Position numbers and translations under genes: made by a program. Of a stretch of 64,000 bases of DNA, positions 27,351-35,400 are shown one piece after another. Under the pieces are notes generated by a model that did not search any database, was not told the origin of the DNA, and worked only from the letters and a program-made list of their open reading frames with translations. The stretch comes from an uncultured Ruminococcus sp. (GTDB lineage Bacteria; Bacillota; Clostridia; Oscillospirales; Acutalibacteraceae), in the NCBI GenBank assembly GCA_900539465.1, contig UQCF01000006.1:62001-126000 (forward strand), written 5' to 3'. Positions within the stretch are counted from its first letter, which is position 1. Every line of letters begins with the position of its first letter.

Positions 27351-27585
27351 ATTTTTGGGCATAGATATACTATCCCACCTATAGTTGTAAATTATGATAA
27401 CAGATTTTTTTTGTTTCGTCAATGATTTTTTAATATTGTTGTGAAAAATTTTTAACATTTTTCTTTATAGGCAAAAATGGCTCTATATATAGTGTTTCGG
27501 CACTTGACGCATCACTTTTTGCTAAAGCTTTGACAGCGCTTTGACACCTTTTGCACAGGTTTTTGACAGGGGAGCGTGCAAAAAG

Positions 27586-27614
27586 AAAAAGCCCTCCCGA
27601 AAAGGAGGGTTTTT
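27586..27614. terminator. Bidirectional intrinsic terminator downstream of parB
   Basis: The stem CCCTCC (27592-27597) with GGAGGG (27604-27609) is flanked by five A on the left and five T on the right, so it works on both strands. It lies 150 bases past the parB stop. No gene was recognised in 27360-27763; that stretch also holds a cluster of TTTGACA and TTTTGCACA words (about 27528-27567) and a short dispersed repeat. Confidence 0.8.
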
Positions 27615-27630
27615 GGATATGTAAGGCTTT

Positions 27631-27653
27631 GCGAAGCCGTGACGGAGGGGTTA
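27631..27653. repeat. Short dispersed repeat (GCGAAGC-GTGACGGAGGGG type), copy 1
   Basis: The 23 bases at 27631-27653 recur with one change at 62556-62578. Both copies are intergenic, and a GGCTT/AAGCC hairpin precedes this one. The two copies are in unrelated contexts, so this looks like a fragment of a genome-wide repeat. Confidence 0.55.
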
Positions 27654-27763
27654 AACCGGCGGCAAAAACGTGTTCAAAAAATCATATCACAAATGCCGCT
27701 CCTCTTTTGTCATACTGCGGCGTAATTGTTGTGATTTCTCTGTTAAATACGATTTGCTTTTCA

Positions 27764-28612
27764 TCACTTCTCCCCAAGCAATTTGGCGAGAGAGGAGAGG
27801 TCGTCTTTATCAAAAAACTCTATTTCGACTGTTTTGGTATTTTCCTTCACCTTGATTTTTCTGCCGGTGTTTTTGCCGAGAGCAAGCTCAACCTCATCAT
27901 AAAAAGTGTCGCGTTTTTTCTTTTTTGGAACTTTAGGCGCAGGCTTCTTTGCCTTTGCAAGCCGTTCTGTCTCTCGAACGGAAAGCCCCTGCCTGATGAT
28001 AAGCTTTGCCGTTTCAATCATATCGTCCTCGGAGGAGAACGCGAGCAATGCTCTGGCATGACCGGGGGAGAGCTGTTTATTTTCAACAAGCTCCTGCACA
28101 TAGGGAGGCAAATTCAAAAGTCTGAGCGCGTTTGCAACCGCCGGACGTGATTTGCCGACCTTTTGCGCCGCCTCCTCCTGTGTGATCGAGAGTTTTTCCA
28201 TCATATATTTATAGCCGAGAGCCTCCTCAAGCGGATTGAGGTCCTCTCTCTGCAAATTCTCAACCATTGCAATCTCAACGGTTTCGGAGTCCGAAAGCTC
28301 CTTTATCACAACCGGAACCTCGGTAAGCCCCGCCATCCTCGCGGCTCGCCAGCGGCGTTCGCCGGCAACAAGCTGATAGCCTCCGTCGCTTATGGGTCTG
28401 ACAAGCAGGGGCTGAATTACGCCGTGCTTTGCAATACTGTCCGAAAGCTCTGCCAAAGCCGCCTCGTCAAACACCTTTCTGGGCTGGTCGCGGTTCGGTT
28501 CAATATCCATTATTTTAAGTTTTACATTATTTGTTGCGGCTGATTCTTCAACCGCGTTATCTGCAAAAAGTGCGTCAAGTCCGCGGCCGAGGCCGCTTTT
28601 TTTTGCTGCCAT
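27764..28612 (-). CDS. parB: Chromosome-partitioning protein ParB (Spo0J), CTP-dependent parS clamp
   Basis: It loads on parS, spreads as a CTP-gated clamp and with ParA and SMC organises origin segregation. The 282 residues begin with KSGLGRGLDALFADN, which is the ParA-stimulating arginine-containing tail. The CTP/ParB N-terminal domain follows (RDQPRKVFDEAALAELSDSI, then VAGERRWRAARMAGL), then the helix-turn-helix region (SITQEEAAQKVGKSRPAVAN) and the C-terminal dimerisation part. Two perfect parS sites are in the window. It is the last gene of the parA-parB operon and starts 13 bases after parA. A bidirectional terminator lies downstream. Confidence 0.96.
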   Translation of the reverse strand: MAAKKSGLGRGLDALFADNAVEESAATNNVKLKIMDIEPNRDQPRKVFDEAALAELSDSIAKHGVIQPLLVRPISDGGYQLVAGERRWRAARMAGLTEVPVVIKELSDSETVEIAMVENLQREDLNPLEEALGYKYMMEKLSITQEEAAQKVGKSRPAVANALRLLNLPPYVQELVENKQLSPGHARALLAFSSEDDMIETAKLIIRQGLSVRETERLAKAKKPAPKVPKKKKRDTFYDEVELALGKNTGRKIKVKENTKTVEIEFFDKDDLSSLAKLLGEK

Positions 28613-28625
28613 TTTAACATCCTCC

Positions 28626-29387
28626 TCAGTTTTTGCTTAAAAATTCATCTGCAAGGCTGCCGTATGCCGCCGCACCCGTTGAGCGTTTATCATAATACAT
28701 AACAGGCTGACCGTAGCTCGGCGCTTCGGAAAGCTTGACATTTCGCGGTATCGGCGTTGAATAAACCTTTTTGGGGAAAAACCGTTTAAGCTCATCAACA
28801 ACCTGCTGTGTAAGGTTAAGCCTGCCGTCATACATTGTGAGCAAAACGCCCTCAATCTCAAGCATCGGGTTATAAAGCCGCTTGACCTGGCGGACGGTGG
28901 AAATCAGTTGTGACAAGCCCTCCAGCGCGTAGTATTCACACTGAATGGGCACAAGCACCGTGTCCGCGGCGCAAAGTGCGTTGAGCGTAATAAGCCCCAA
29001 AGACGGCGGACAATCCATAAAAATAAAGTCATATTCGCCCTTGACGAGCAAAAGCGCATTTTTGAGGTTCGACTCTCGCTTTGAGGAGTCAACAAGCTCC
29101 AGCTCCGCGCCTGCAAGGTTCATGTTTGCCGGCAAAACGTCAACGCCGTCAAATTCGGTGTGCTTTATGACCTCTTTTGCAGGAGTTCCGTTTATTATAA
29201 CGTCATAAGAAGATTTTGCAAGCTCGCGCTTGTTAAGACCCATTCCGCTGGTCGCGTTGCCCTGGGGGTCAATATCCACAAGCAAAACCGATTTGCCCCT
29301 TTGACCCACCGCCGCAGCCAAGTTCACTGCGGACGTGGTTTTGCCGACTCCGCCTTTTTGGTTTACAACGGCAATAATTTTTCCCAT
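28626..29387 (-). CDS. parA: Chromosome-partitioning ATPase ParA (Soj)
   Basis: A Walker-type dimerising ATPase that drives ParB-parS segregation and, in Bacillus, controls DnaA activity. The deviant Walker A KGGVGKTTSAVNLA is at residues about 11-24 with the signature lysine at 11. The DIDPQGNAT motif is near 39-47, and MDCPPSLGLIT corresponds to Walker B. At 253 residues it matches the usual Soj length. The start at 29387 has AAAGGAT upstream and a consensus promoter at 29422-29450, next to parS. It is followed closely by parB. If the gap upstream of dnaN is the origin, ParA lies about 20 kb from it. Confidence 0.96.
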   Translation of the reverse strand: MGKIIAVVNQKGGVGKTTSAVNLAAAVGQRGKSVLLVDIDPQGNATSGMGLNKRELAKSSYDVIINGTPAKEVIKHTEFDGVDVLPANMNLAGAELELVDSSKRESNLKNALLLVKGEYDFIFMDCPPSLGLITLNALCAADTVLVPIQCEYYALEGLSQLISTVRQVKRLYNPMLEIEGVLLTMYDGRLNLTQQVVDELKRFFPKKVYSTPIPRNVKLSEAPSYGQPVMYYDKRSTGAAAYGSLADEFLSKN

Positions 29388-29421
29388 TTATATCAAATCC
29401 TTTATTTTCAAGTGCCTTTTA

Positions 29422-29450
29422 ATTATACAGGGGCAGGGGTTCTTTGTCAA
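29422..29450 (-). promoter_or_regulatory. Consensus promoter of the parA-parB operon
   Basis: On the minus strand TTGACA (29445-29450) and TATAAT (29422-29427) are both perfect, 17 bases apart. The -35 box directly touches the parS site at 29451-29466. ParB bound there could block RNA polymerase, giving autoregulation. Confidence 0.85.
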
Positions 29451-29466
29451 TGTTTCACGTGAAACA
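29451..29466. other. parS: parS site (perfect palindrome TGTTTCACGTGAAACA)
   Basis: This is an exact match to the 16-bp consensus of ParB/Spo0J binding sites. It lies between parA and noc, ends two bases from the noc stop codon and abuts the -35 box of the parA promoter. Confidence 0.97.
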
Positions 29467-29467
29467 G

Positions 29468-30286
29468 TTACGCTTTGCTTATTCTGACGATATATTCTAT
29501 GTAATCATCTGTTTCGCTGTGGATTGAGTCTGCGTTTATGCCGTTTTTTCGCATGGTTGTCACAGCGTGGTCAAGTGTATTGATAAACAGCTTAATATCG
29601 CGAAAGACCTTGACCCCGCGCGGCTTTTTCTTTTCTTCTTTTGCCTGCGGAGCTTCCTCCTCAAGCAGGCGTGAAATTAAAAGCTCTGTTTCAGAAACAT
29701 TCAGCCGGTTTTGAGCCACGGCATTCACCGCCTCGTCCATGAGCGCATAAGTGGGCAAGCGCAGCATGGCCCTCGCGTGGCGTTCGGTAAGACCTGAGGA
29801 AATGATTTTTTCGCGTATTTCCTCCGGCAATTTTAAAAGTCTCAGCTTGTTAGACACCGCAGAGGGGGATTTGCCGAGCTTTTTGGCTATGCGGTCCCTG
29901 TCCATGCCGAAGTTGCGCGCGAGTTTCTCAATTGCCTGCGCCTCTTCAAAAAAGTGAAGATCTTGCCGCTGAAGATTTTCTACCACGGCATAGACGGCGG
30001 ATTTTTCTTCGCTTATATCAACCACAATCGCCGGTATTGCCGCAAGCCCTGCCATTTTAGAGGCTCTCAGCCTGCGTTCGCCTGCGACAAGCTCATATTT
30101 GCCGCCGCCCGTGTCGCGCACGGTTACGGGCTGAAGCAATCCGTTTTGATAGATGCTTTGCGCCAGTTCCTCCAAATCCTCCCACCTAAAGCTCTTGCGC
30201 GGCTGATAAGGATTGGGTCTAATGTCGTTGACGGGTATGTTGATAATCTCTCCGCTGCGCTTTGTCTTTTCGCTGAATTTTACCAT
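29468..30286 (-). CDS. noc: Nucleoid occlusion protein Noc (ParB paralogue)
   Basis: Noc binds its own palindromic sites and the membrane and keeps the division ring away from the nucleoid. The 272-residue protein shows the ParB-like CTP-binding domain (IPVNDIRPNPYQPRKSF, then LVAGERRLRASKMAGL), the block VVENLQRQDLHFFEEAQAIE, a helix-turn-helix (AKKLGKSPSAVSNKLRLL) and a C-terminal dimer domain. The N-terminus MVKFSEKTK is basic, but a clear amphipathic helix is not obvious. I chose the ATG at 30286, with AAAGGA upstream, over an earlier ATG at 30427, which would run through the terminator and into rsmG. The position between rsmG and parA is that of noc in Bacillus. A second ParB cannot be fully excluded. 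Confidence 0.88.
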   Translation of the reverse strand: MVKFSEKTKRSGEIINIPVNDIRPNPYQPRKSFRWEDLEELAQSIYQNGLLQPVTVRDTGGGKYELVAGERRLRASKMAGLAAIPAIVVDISEEKSAVYAVVENLQRQDLHFFEEAQAIEKLARNFGMDRDRIAKKLGKSPSAVSNKLRLLKLPEEIREKIISSGLTERHARAMLRLPTYALMDEAVNAVAQNRLNVSETELLISRLLEEEAPQAKEEKKKPRGVKVFRDIKLFINTLDHAVTTMRKNGINADSIHSETDDYIEYIVRISKA

Positions 30287-30303
30287 TGAGCATTTCCTTT
30301 CAA

Positions 30304-30344
30304 TAAAAAAGCTGTGTGTCGCCTTTATCAAGGTAGCACACAGC
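30304..30344 (-). terminator. Intrinsic terminator/attenuator between rsmG and noc
   Basis: On the minus strand GCTGTGTG (30337-30344) pairs with CACACAGC (30311-30318), followed by six T (30305-30310). It ends 18 bases before the noc start, so noc is read either by read-through or from a promoter lying inside the hairpin or rsmG. Confidence 0.82.
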
Positions 30345-30404
30345 AAAAAGCTTGTCCAGTTTTTTTCATCGCGCAAATTCGCCCAAAGGCAGCAGCTTTT
30401 AGCT

Positions 30405-31118
30405 TTATTCGAGAGGCTTTTTTGCAATTTGTGCCGAAGCTCTCGGATATTTTGGCGGAGTTTGCGAAATCTTTTTGACGCAGAGTATTGTTCTTTCGCC
30501 GCAATTCTCTATAAAAAACTCTTTTGCAGGCAAAGCCGAGCCGCCGAGCAAGGCTATGGCACGCTTTGCACTTTGGAGCTCGTCCGAGGCTTTTGCGCCT
30601 TTCATTGCCGCAAAAATTCCGCCGCACTTCAAAAAGGGGAGGCAGTATTCGCTCAGCACATTCATGTTGGCGACCGCCCTCGCGCACGATATATCGTATT
30701 TTTCTCTGTACTCGGGATTTTTGCCGGCTTCTTCCGCTCTCATATGCACAACATCCGCTTTTAAAGAGAGCTCGTCAATAACGCTCTGCACAAACTTTAA
30801 TCGTTTGCCGGTGGAGTCCATAAGGGTCATGTTTATGTCGGGTCTTGCAATCAAAACCACAACACCCGGGAAGCCTGCGCCCGTACCGACATCTATCATC
30901 TTTGCGCCTTTTTTTATATCGACTTCTTTTAAAAGAGACAGGCAATCCGCAAAATGCTTTGAGACTATCTCGCTCGGCTCGGTTATGGCCGTGAGATTCA
31001 TGGTCTTGTTTGTTTCAACAAGCATTTCGGCATATTTGTCAAAGCGGTCAAGAGCAGTGCCGTCAAGCTCAATGCCGAGAGCCGCCGCCTGTGCTTTAAG
31101 AGTGGTTTTGTCTATCAT
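30405..31118 (-). CDS. rsmG: 16S rRNA (guanine527-N7)-methyltransferase RsmG (GidB)
   Basis: It methylates N7 of G527 in 16S rRNA, a site linked to streptomycin sensitivity. The 237-residue protein has the Rossmann SAM-binding motif DVGTGAGFPGVVV (about 96-108), MNLTAITEPSEIVSKHFADCL upstream and the family's CARAVANMNVLSEYCLPFLK block with the substrate-pocket residues. The start overlaps the mnmG stop by four bases, as in the mnmG-rsmG pair of many bacteria. A terminator follows. Confidence 0.95.
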   Translation of the reverse strand: MIDKTTLKAQAAALGIELDGTALDRFDKYAEMLVETNKTMNLTAITEPSEIVSKHFADCLSLLKEVDIKKGAKMIDVGTGAGFPGVVVLIARPDINMTLMDSTGKRLKFVQSVIDELSLKADVVHMRAEEAGKNPEYREKYDISCARAVANMNVLSEYCLPFLKCGGIFAAMKGAKASDELQSAKRAIALLGGSALPAKEFFIENCGERTILCVKKISQTPPKYPRASAQIAKKPLE

Positions 31119-32989
31119 TTTAAATCCTCTTTTTCAAGATATATAAGAAGCACGGATATATCCGCAGGGCTGACGCCCGATATTCTCGAAGCCTGACCAA
31201 CGCTTTTGGGTCTGATTTTGGTGAGCTTTTCTCTCGCCTCAAGCCTAAGACCCGTTATAGCGTTATAATCTATATTCTGCGGCAAGGCTCTGACCTCAAG
31301 GCGGTGCATCTCGTCCACCTGTGCCTGCTGCCGTTTTATATAGCCCTCATATTTAATATCTATCTCAACCTGCTCAAATATTTCATATGGCAAATCGGGT
31401 CGGTCTTTGTCAAACTCGGTCAAAAGCTCATAGCCGAGCTGCGGACGCTTTATAAGCTCCGAAAGTCTCACACCGCTGACTATCGGCGATGTTTCACGTG
31501 AAACAAGCAGTGCGTTCAGCTTTTCGCTCGGAGCGATAACTGCTTTCTCTACGCGTCTGCGCTCCTCGGCGATAAGCTCTGTCTTTTTCAAAAACCTCTC
31601 GTACCTCTCGCGGCTGATAAGCCCTATCTCATATCCGAGAGGGGTGAGCCTGCGGTCGGCATTATCCTGACGGAGCAAAAGCCTGTATTCCGAACGCGAG
31701 GTCATCATTCTGTATGGGTCGGAGCAGCCCTTTGTAACAAGGTCGTCAACCAAAGTGCCGATATAAGAGCCGGAGCGTTCAAAAATAACAGGGGGCAGGT
31801 TTTTGATTTTTCTTGCGGCGTTGATGCCTGCGACCAGTCCCTGTGCCGCCGCCTCCTCATATCCGCTGGAGCCGTTGAACTGACCTGCGCCGAAAAGTCC
31901 CTCAAAATCTTTAAATTCAAGCGACGCGTCAAGCGCGGTGGGGTCAACACAGTCATATTCAATGGCATAAGCCGTTCTCATAAGCTGTGCATTTTCAAGC
32001 CCGGGAATGGTATGGATAAATTTTAACTGCACGTCCTCGGGCAAAGAAGAAGAAAGCCCCTGCAAATACATCTCTTCCGTATTGTAGCCGCACGGCTCAA
32101 TAAATATCTGATGACGTTCTTTTTCGCTGAATCTTACTATTTTATCCTCAATGCTGGGGCAATAGCGCGGACCTTTGCCGTCTATTTTGCCGCCGTAAAG
32201 AGGGGAGCGGCTCAAATTATCCAAAATCACCTTTTTTGTCTGCTCATTTGTGTAGGTGACGTAGCAGCACATTTTATTTTCTATTTTAGAATTATTATTA
32301 AAAGAGAACGGAACAATCCTCTTGTCGCCGTCCTGACGTTCGAGGATTTTTTCGTTTACGCTTTTGCGGTTTACTCTCGCAGGAGTTCCCGTCTTAAATC
32401 TGCGGAGCGGAAGTCCGAGTTCTTTAAGCGAGAGCGCAAGTCTTTTTGCCGGGAACATACCGTCGGGGCCGCTCTCATAAGAGACATCGCCCACATAGAC
32501 CTTGCCGGCAAGAAAAGTGCCCGTTGCAAGAATTACGCATTGAGCCTTGTATATCGCCTCAAGATTTGTGTGGAGCAGCCACATACCGTCATCGCTTTTT
32601 TCTATTTTAACAATTTCAGCCTGGCGGATTTCAAGATTCTCCTGCTTCTCCATGACGTGCTTCATGTATTCGGAGTAAGGGCGTCTGTCAATCTGCGCTC
32701 TTAGGCTGTGAACGGCAGGTCCTTTGCCGAGGTTCAAAATTCTGCTCTGCAAGGTGTTTGCGTCTGCCGCAATACCCATTTCGCCGCCGAGAGCGTCAAT
32801 TTCTCTGACGAGGTGCCCTTTAGACGTGCCGCCTATCGAGGGGTTGCAGGGCATATTGCCTACCCAGTCAAGGTTGACGGTAAAAACAGCGGTGTCGCAC
32901 CCAAGGCGCGCACAGGCAAGACCTGCCTCAATGCCGGCATGACCTGCGCCGATAACCGCCGCTTCATATGTTTTTGCAAAATATTCCAT
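31115..32989 (-). CDS. mnmG: tRNA uridine-5-carboxymethylaminomethyl(34) synthesis enzyme MnmG (GidA)
   Basis: With MnmE it modifies the wobble uridine of several tRNAs, using FAD, glycine or ammonium and methylene-THF. The 624 residues begin with the FAD motif VIGAGHAGIEAGLACARLG. They include NPSIGGTSKGHLVREIDALGG, the GTFLAG block, GRxP-like KTGTPARVNRKS and, near the C-terminus, the helical domain ending in SGVSPADISVLLIYL. The ATG at 32989, with GGGAAAG upstream and one base after the mnmE stop, is preferred over the GTG at 33004. A perfect parS site is embedded in the coding region, where it encodes VSRET. Length and order are typical. Confidence 0.96.
   Translation of the reverse strand: MEYFAKTYEAAVIGAGHAGIEAGLACARLGCDTAVFTVNLDWVGNMPCNPSIGGTSKGHLVREIDALGGEMGIAADANTLQSRILNLGKGPAVHSLRAQIDRRPYSEYMKHVMEKQENLEIRQAEIVKIEKSDDGMWLLHTNLEAIYKAQCVILATGTFLAGKVYVGDVSYESGPDGMFPAKRLALSLKELGLPLRRFKTGTPARVNRKSVNEKILERQDGDKRIVPFSFNNNSKIENKMCCYVTYTNEQTKKVILDNLSRSPLYGGKIDGKGPRYCPSIEDKIVRFSEKERHQIFIEPCGYNTEEMYLQGLSSSLPEDVQLKFIHTIPGLENAQLMRTAYAIEYDCVDPTALDASLEFKDFEGLFGAGQFNGSSGYEEAAAQGLVAGINAARKIKNLPPVIFERSGSYIGTLVDDLVTKGCSDPYRMMTSRSEYRLLLRQDNADRRLTPLGYEIGLISRERYERFLKKTELIAEERRRVEKAVIAPSEKLNALLVSRETSPIVSGVRLSELIKRPQLGYELLTEFDKDRPDLPYEIFEQVEIDIKYEGYIKRQQAQVDEMHRLEVRALPQNIDYNAITGLRLEAREKLTKIRPKSVGQASRISGVSPADISVLLIYLEKEDLK
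31490..31505. other. parS: parS site inside mnmG
   Basis: This is a second perfect TGTTTCACGTGAAACA. In the minus-strand mnmG frame it reads through VSRET, so the palindrome is accommodated in protein sequence. It lies 2 kb from the first parS. Clusters of parS sites near the origin are typical. Confidence 0.97.
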
Positions 32990-32990
32990 A

Positions 32991-34367
32991 TTACTTTCCC
33001 ACACAAAAATTACTGAAAACTTTATCTATAACTGCCTGTGAGGCCTTTTGACCCGTCAGCTCCAAAAGGTAAGAGATTGCGTCATCAATGCAGACCCCGA
33101 CCGCGTCCAGCGTAACGCCCATAGAGAGCGCGTCTTTTGCCTCTTTTATTGAGGCAAGGGCGTTGACACAGCACTGCCGCTGTCTTTCATTTGCAAGCAT
33201 CGCGGCGTTCGGGTCAAAATCGTGAGTGCCGAGCACTGTGTTTATTCTGTCTTTAAGCTCTTGCAGCCCTTCGCCGGTTGAGGCGGATATTTCTGTCGGC
33301 TCGCCGAGCGCAATCCTTATTTTTTCTTTGTCTATAAGGCAGGGCTTGTCCGTTTTGTTAAGAATCGGTATAACGGGTCTGCCTTTGCAAAGCTCAATGA
33401 GTTCTTCGTCTTCACCGCTCAGTTCCTCCGCCGAGTCAAACACCGCAAGCACAACGGCACAGCGTTTGATTTTTTCAAGGCTTCTTTCAACACCGAGCTT
33501 TTCCACGGTGTCATCGGTGTCTCTTATTCCGGCGGTGTCCGAAAGTCTTAAAATGCTGCCGTCAACATTCGCCGTTTCTTCAACAACATCTCTTGTTGTG
33601 CCCTTGACGTCTGTGACTATTGAGCGGTCGTAGCCGAGAAGCAAATTCATAAGGGTTGATTTGCCTGCATTGGGCTTGCCTATAATCGCAGCGTCAACAC
33701 CTGTGGTGACAGCCATGCCGCTGTCGAATTTATCGAGCAGCCTTTGCAAAGTGCCCTCGCTTTTTCGCAAGGTGTTTATAATTTCGGCTTCGTCAATTTC
33801 TTCTATCTCATCATCGGGGTAATCTACCCACGCCGAGATGTGAGCGCAAATTTCTGTTAAAGACTCGGTTATTTTGCCGAGCTCTTTGCTCAGTGAGCCT
33901 TCCAGCACATTCAGTGCGGCGGTCACTCCCTGCTCTGCGCGCGAATTGATAAGGGTCATTATTCCCTCTGCGCCGGAGAGGTCGATTTTTCCGTTTAAAA
34001 AAGCTCTTTTAGAGAATTCTCCCGGCTCTGCCGGCACTGCGCCGCAGGCGAGCACAACTCTCAAGGCTTTTTGCACAACGAACATTCCGCCGTGGCAGGT
34101 TATCTCAACAACATCTTCGCCCGTGAAGCTGTGCGGAGAACGAAACACAAGACAAACAGCCTCGTCAACAGGCTGTTCTCCGTCATATATCTTACCGAAA
34201 AGCGCCGTGTAGCCTTTAAGAGACGAGAGCGTTTTGCCGCTCATTGATTTAAAGGCTTTGTCGCAAATCTCTATGGCTTTTTCGCCGGATACTCTTATTG
34301 TGGCAATTCCGCCCGTTCCGGCAGGGGTAGAAACTGCCGCTATTGTCTTTTCACTTTTATAGGGCAT
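32991..34367 (-). CDS. mnmE: tRNA modification GTPase MnmE (TrmE)
   Basis: It is a potassium-activated GTPase, partner of MnmG. The 458 residues have an N-terminal folate-binding domain (TIAAVSTPAGTGGIATIRVSG), a helical domain and an inserted G domain: GKPNAGKSTLMN, DVKGTTRDV, DTAGIRD and NKTD. The protein ends in FCVGK, which holds the invariant C-terminal cysteine. I place the start at the ATG 34367 because GGGAG lies eight bases upstream; the GTG at 34376 would sit directly on the ribosome binding site. The usual upstream partners jag and yidC are absent, and a MinD-like gene takes their place 14 bases away. Confidence 0.96.
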   Translation of the reverse strand: MPYKSEKTIAAVSTPAGTGGIATIRVSGEKAIEICDKAFKSMSGKTLSSLKGYTALFGKIYDGEQPVDEAVCLVFRSPHSFTGEDVVEITCHGGMFVVQKALRVVLACGAVPAEPGEFSKRAFLNGKIDLSGAEGIMTLINSRAEQGVTAALNVLEGSLSKELGKITESLTEICAHISAWVDYPDDEIEEIDEAEIINTLRKSEGTLQRLLDKFDSGMAVTTGVDAAIIGKPNAGKSTLMNLLLGYDRSIVTDVKGTTRDVVEETANVDGSILRLSDTAGIRDTDDTVEKLGVERSLEKIKRCAVVLAVFDSAEELSGEDEELIELCKGRPVIPILNKTDKPCLIDKEKIRIALGEPTEISASTGEGLQELKDRINTVLGTHDFDPNAAMLANERQRQCCVNALASIKEAKDALSMGVTLDAVGVCIDDAISYLLELTGQKASQAVIDKVFSNFCVGK

Positions 34368-34381
34368 ACGTTTCACTCCCT

Positions 34382-35389
34382 TTAACTCACAGAGGCACCG
34401 ATTGTTTTGCCGAACGCCTGCATTTTGCAGGATGTCAGCGTGCCGTCCGTATTCTTGTTTGTTTCAACCGTGTAGCAAAATCCTCTGTAAAGAGTTGCTC
34501 CGCCGCCATCGGACACAACCTCTTTAACAAATATCGGTTCTTTTAGATTTCGGCTCATATAAAAATCGGTTAAAAATGCGCCCGCAAGCAAGATTATTAT
34601 AGCACCTATGACCGATAGCACCGCAGCAATGGGGGCTTTGCTTTTCGGCTTTTCTTTTTTGGTGTTTTGCAGCACAAGGCGAACCCTTTTGCCGCGGACT
34701 CTGTCGGCGACTCTGCCGAATGCCGCCTTTGCCGGGCAGTCTTTAAGATTTGCAAAACCCGTTGACGCGCAGTAGCTTATATTTTTATCCTCCGGCACAA
34801 CGCCTATGAGCTGAACTCCTACAGCATTTATCACTTCGTCTATATTAAGATATTTGCCTTTAACCATCGGGTTCTTGTCAAATCTGTTTATTATAAGTCT
34901 GATTTTATCGACCTTTTTCTTTCTTAGCTCTCTCGCCGCGCCCTTTGCCGCTCTGACGCAGACTTCGTCGGGGGTTGAGACTATGAGTGCTCTGTCGGCG
35001 CACTGTGCCGCAAGACCGAATCCGCCCAAAACGCCTGCCGGGGCGTCAAAAAGTATATAAGAAAAATCGCTGTTAAAAAACGAGATAAAATTCTTTATCT
35101 TTTTATCGCTGAAGGTGTCGTCCCACTTTGTCGGGGCGCAGATATAAGAAACATTGCCGGCTTTACCGAGGGTGTCCTCATTTTCGCACGCATTTTTAAG
35201 AGCGTCGCCCCAGTTGAATACAGGCTCGCTTTCTGCACCGAGCATAAATGCCGCGCTGCCCTGGCCGATGTCAAAATCAACGACCAAAACCCTTTCGCCT
35301 TTTGCGGCAAGAGCCATGGCAAGCCCTGCCGTGAGTGAGGTTTTGCCCACTCCGCCTTTGCCCGAGGCTACTATGATTTTTTCGGCCAT
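34382..35389 (-). CDS. MinD/ParA-like ATPase with C-terminal membrane helix and external tail
   Basis: The first 240 residues are a MinD-type ATPase: ASGKGGVGKTSLTAGLA at 8-24 with the signature lysine K11, VVDFDIGQGSA for the switch region and FDAPAG for Walker B. Classical MinD ends in a short amphipathic helix. Here a basic linker (about 241-251) is followed by a true membrane helix (about 252-275) and a 60-residue tail predicted to be outside the cell. The gene lies 11 bases after the PBP2 gene. In other Clostridia minC and minD follow mreBCD-mrdA, so this is positionally MinD; no minC is seen. It could control division-site choice or link wall synthesis to partitioning. The ATPase class is certain; the role is inference. 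Confidence 0.8.
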   Translation of the reverse strand: MAEKIIVASGKGGVGKTSLTAGLAMALAAKGERVLVVDFDIGQGSAAFMLGAESEPVFNWGDALKNACENEDTLGKAGNVSYICAPTKWDDTFSDKKIKNFISFFNSDFSYILFDAPAGVLGGFGLAAQCADRALIVSTPDEVCVRAAKGAARELRKKKVDKIRLIINRFDKNPMVKGKYLNIDEVINAVGVQLIGVVPEDKNISYCASTGFANLKDCPAKAAFGRVADRVRGKRVRLVLQNTKKEKPKSKAPIAAVLSVIGAIIILLAGAFLTDFYMSRNLKEPIFVKEVVSDGGGATLYRGFCYTVETNKNTDGTLTSCKMQAFGKTIGASVS

Positions 35390-35400
35390 TTTCCCACTCC

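Noticed and set aside
29468..30427. Longer noc frame starting at 30427
   Set aside because: It would translate through the intrinsic terminator and the end of rsmG; the ATG at 30286 has a ribosome binding site and gives the usual N-terminus.
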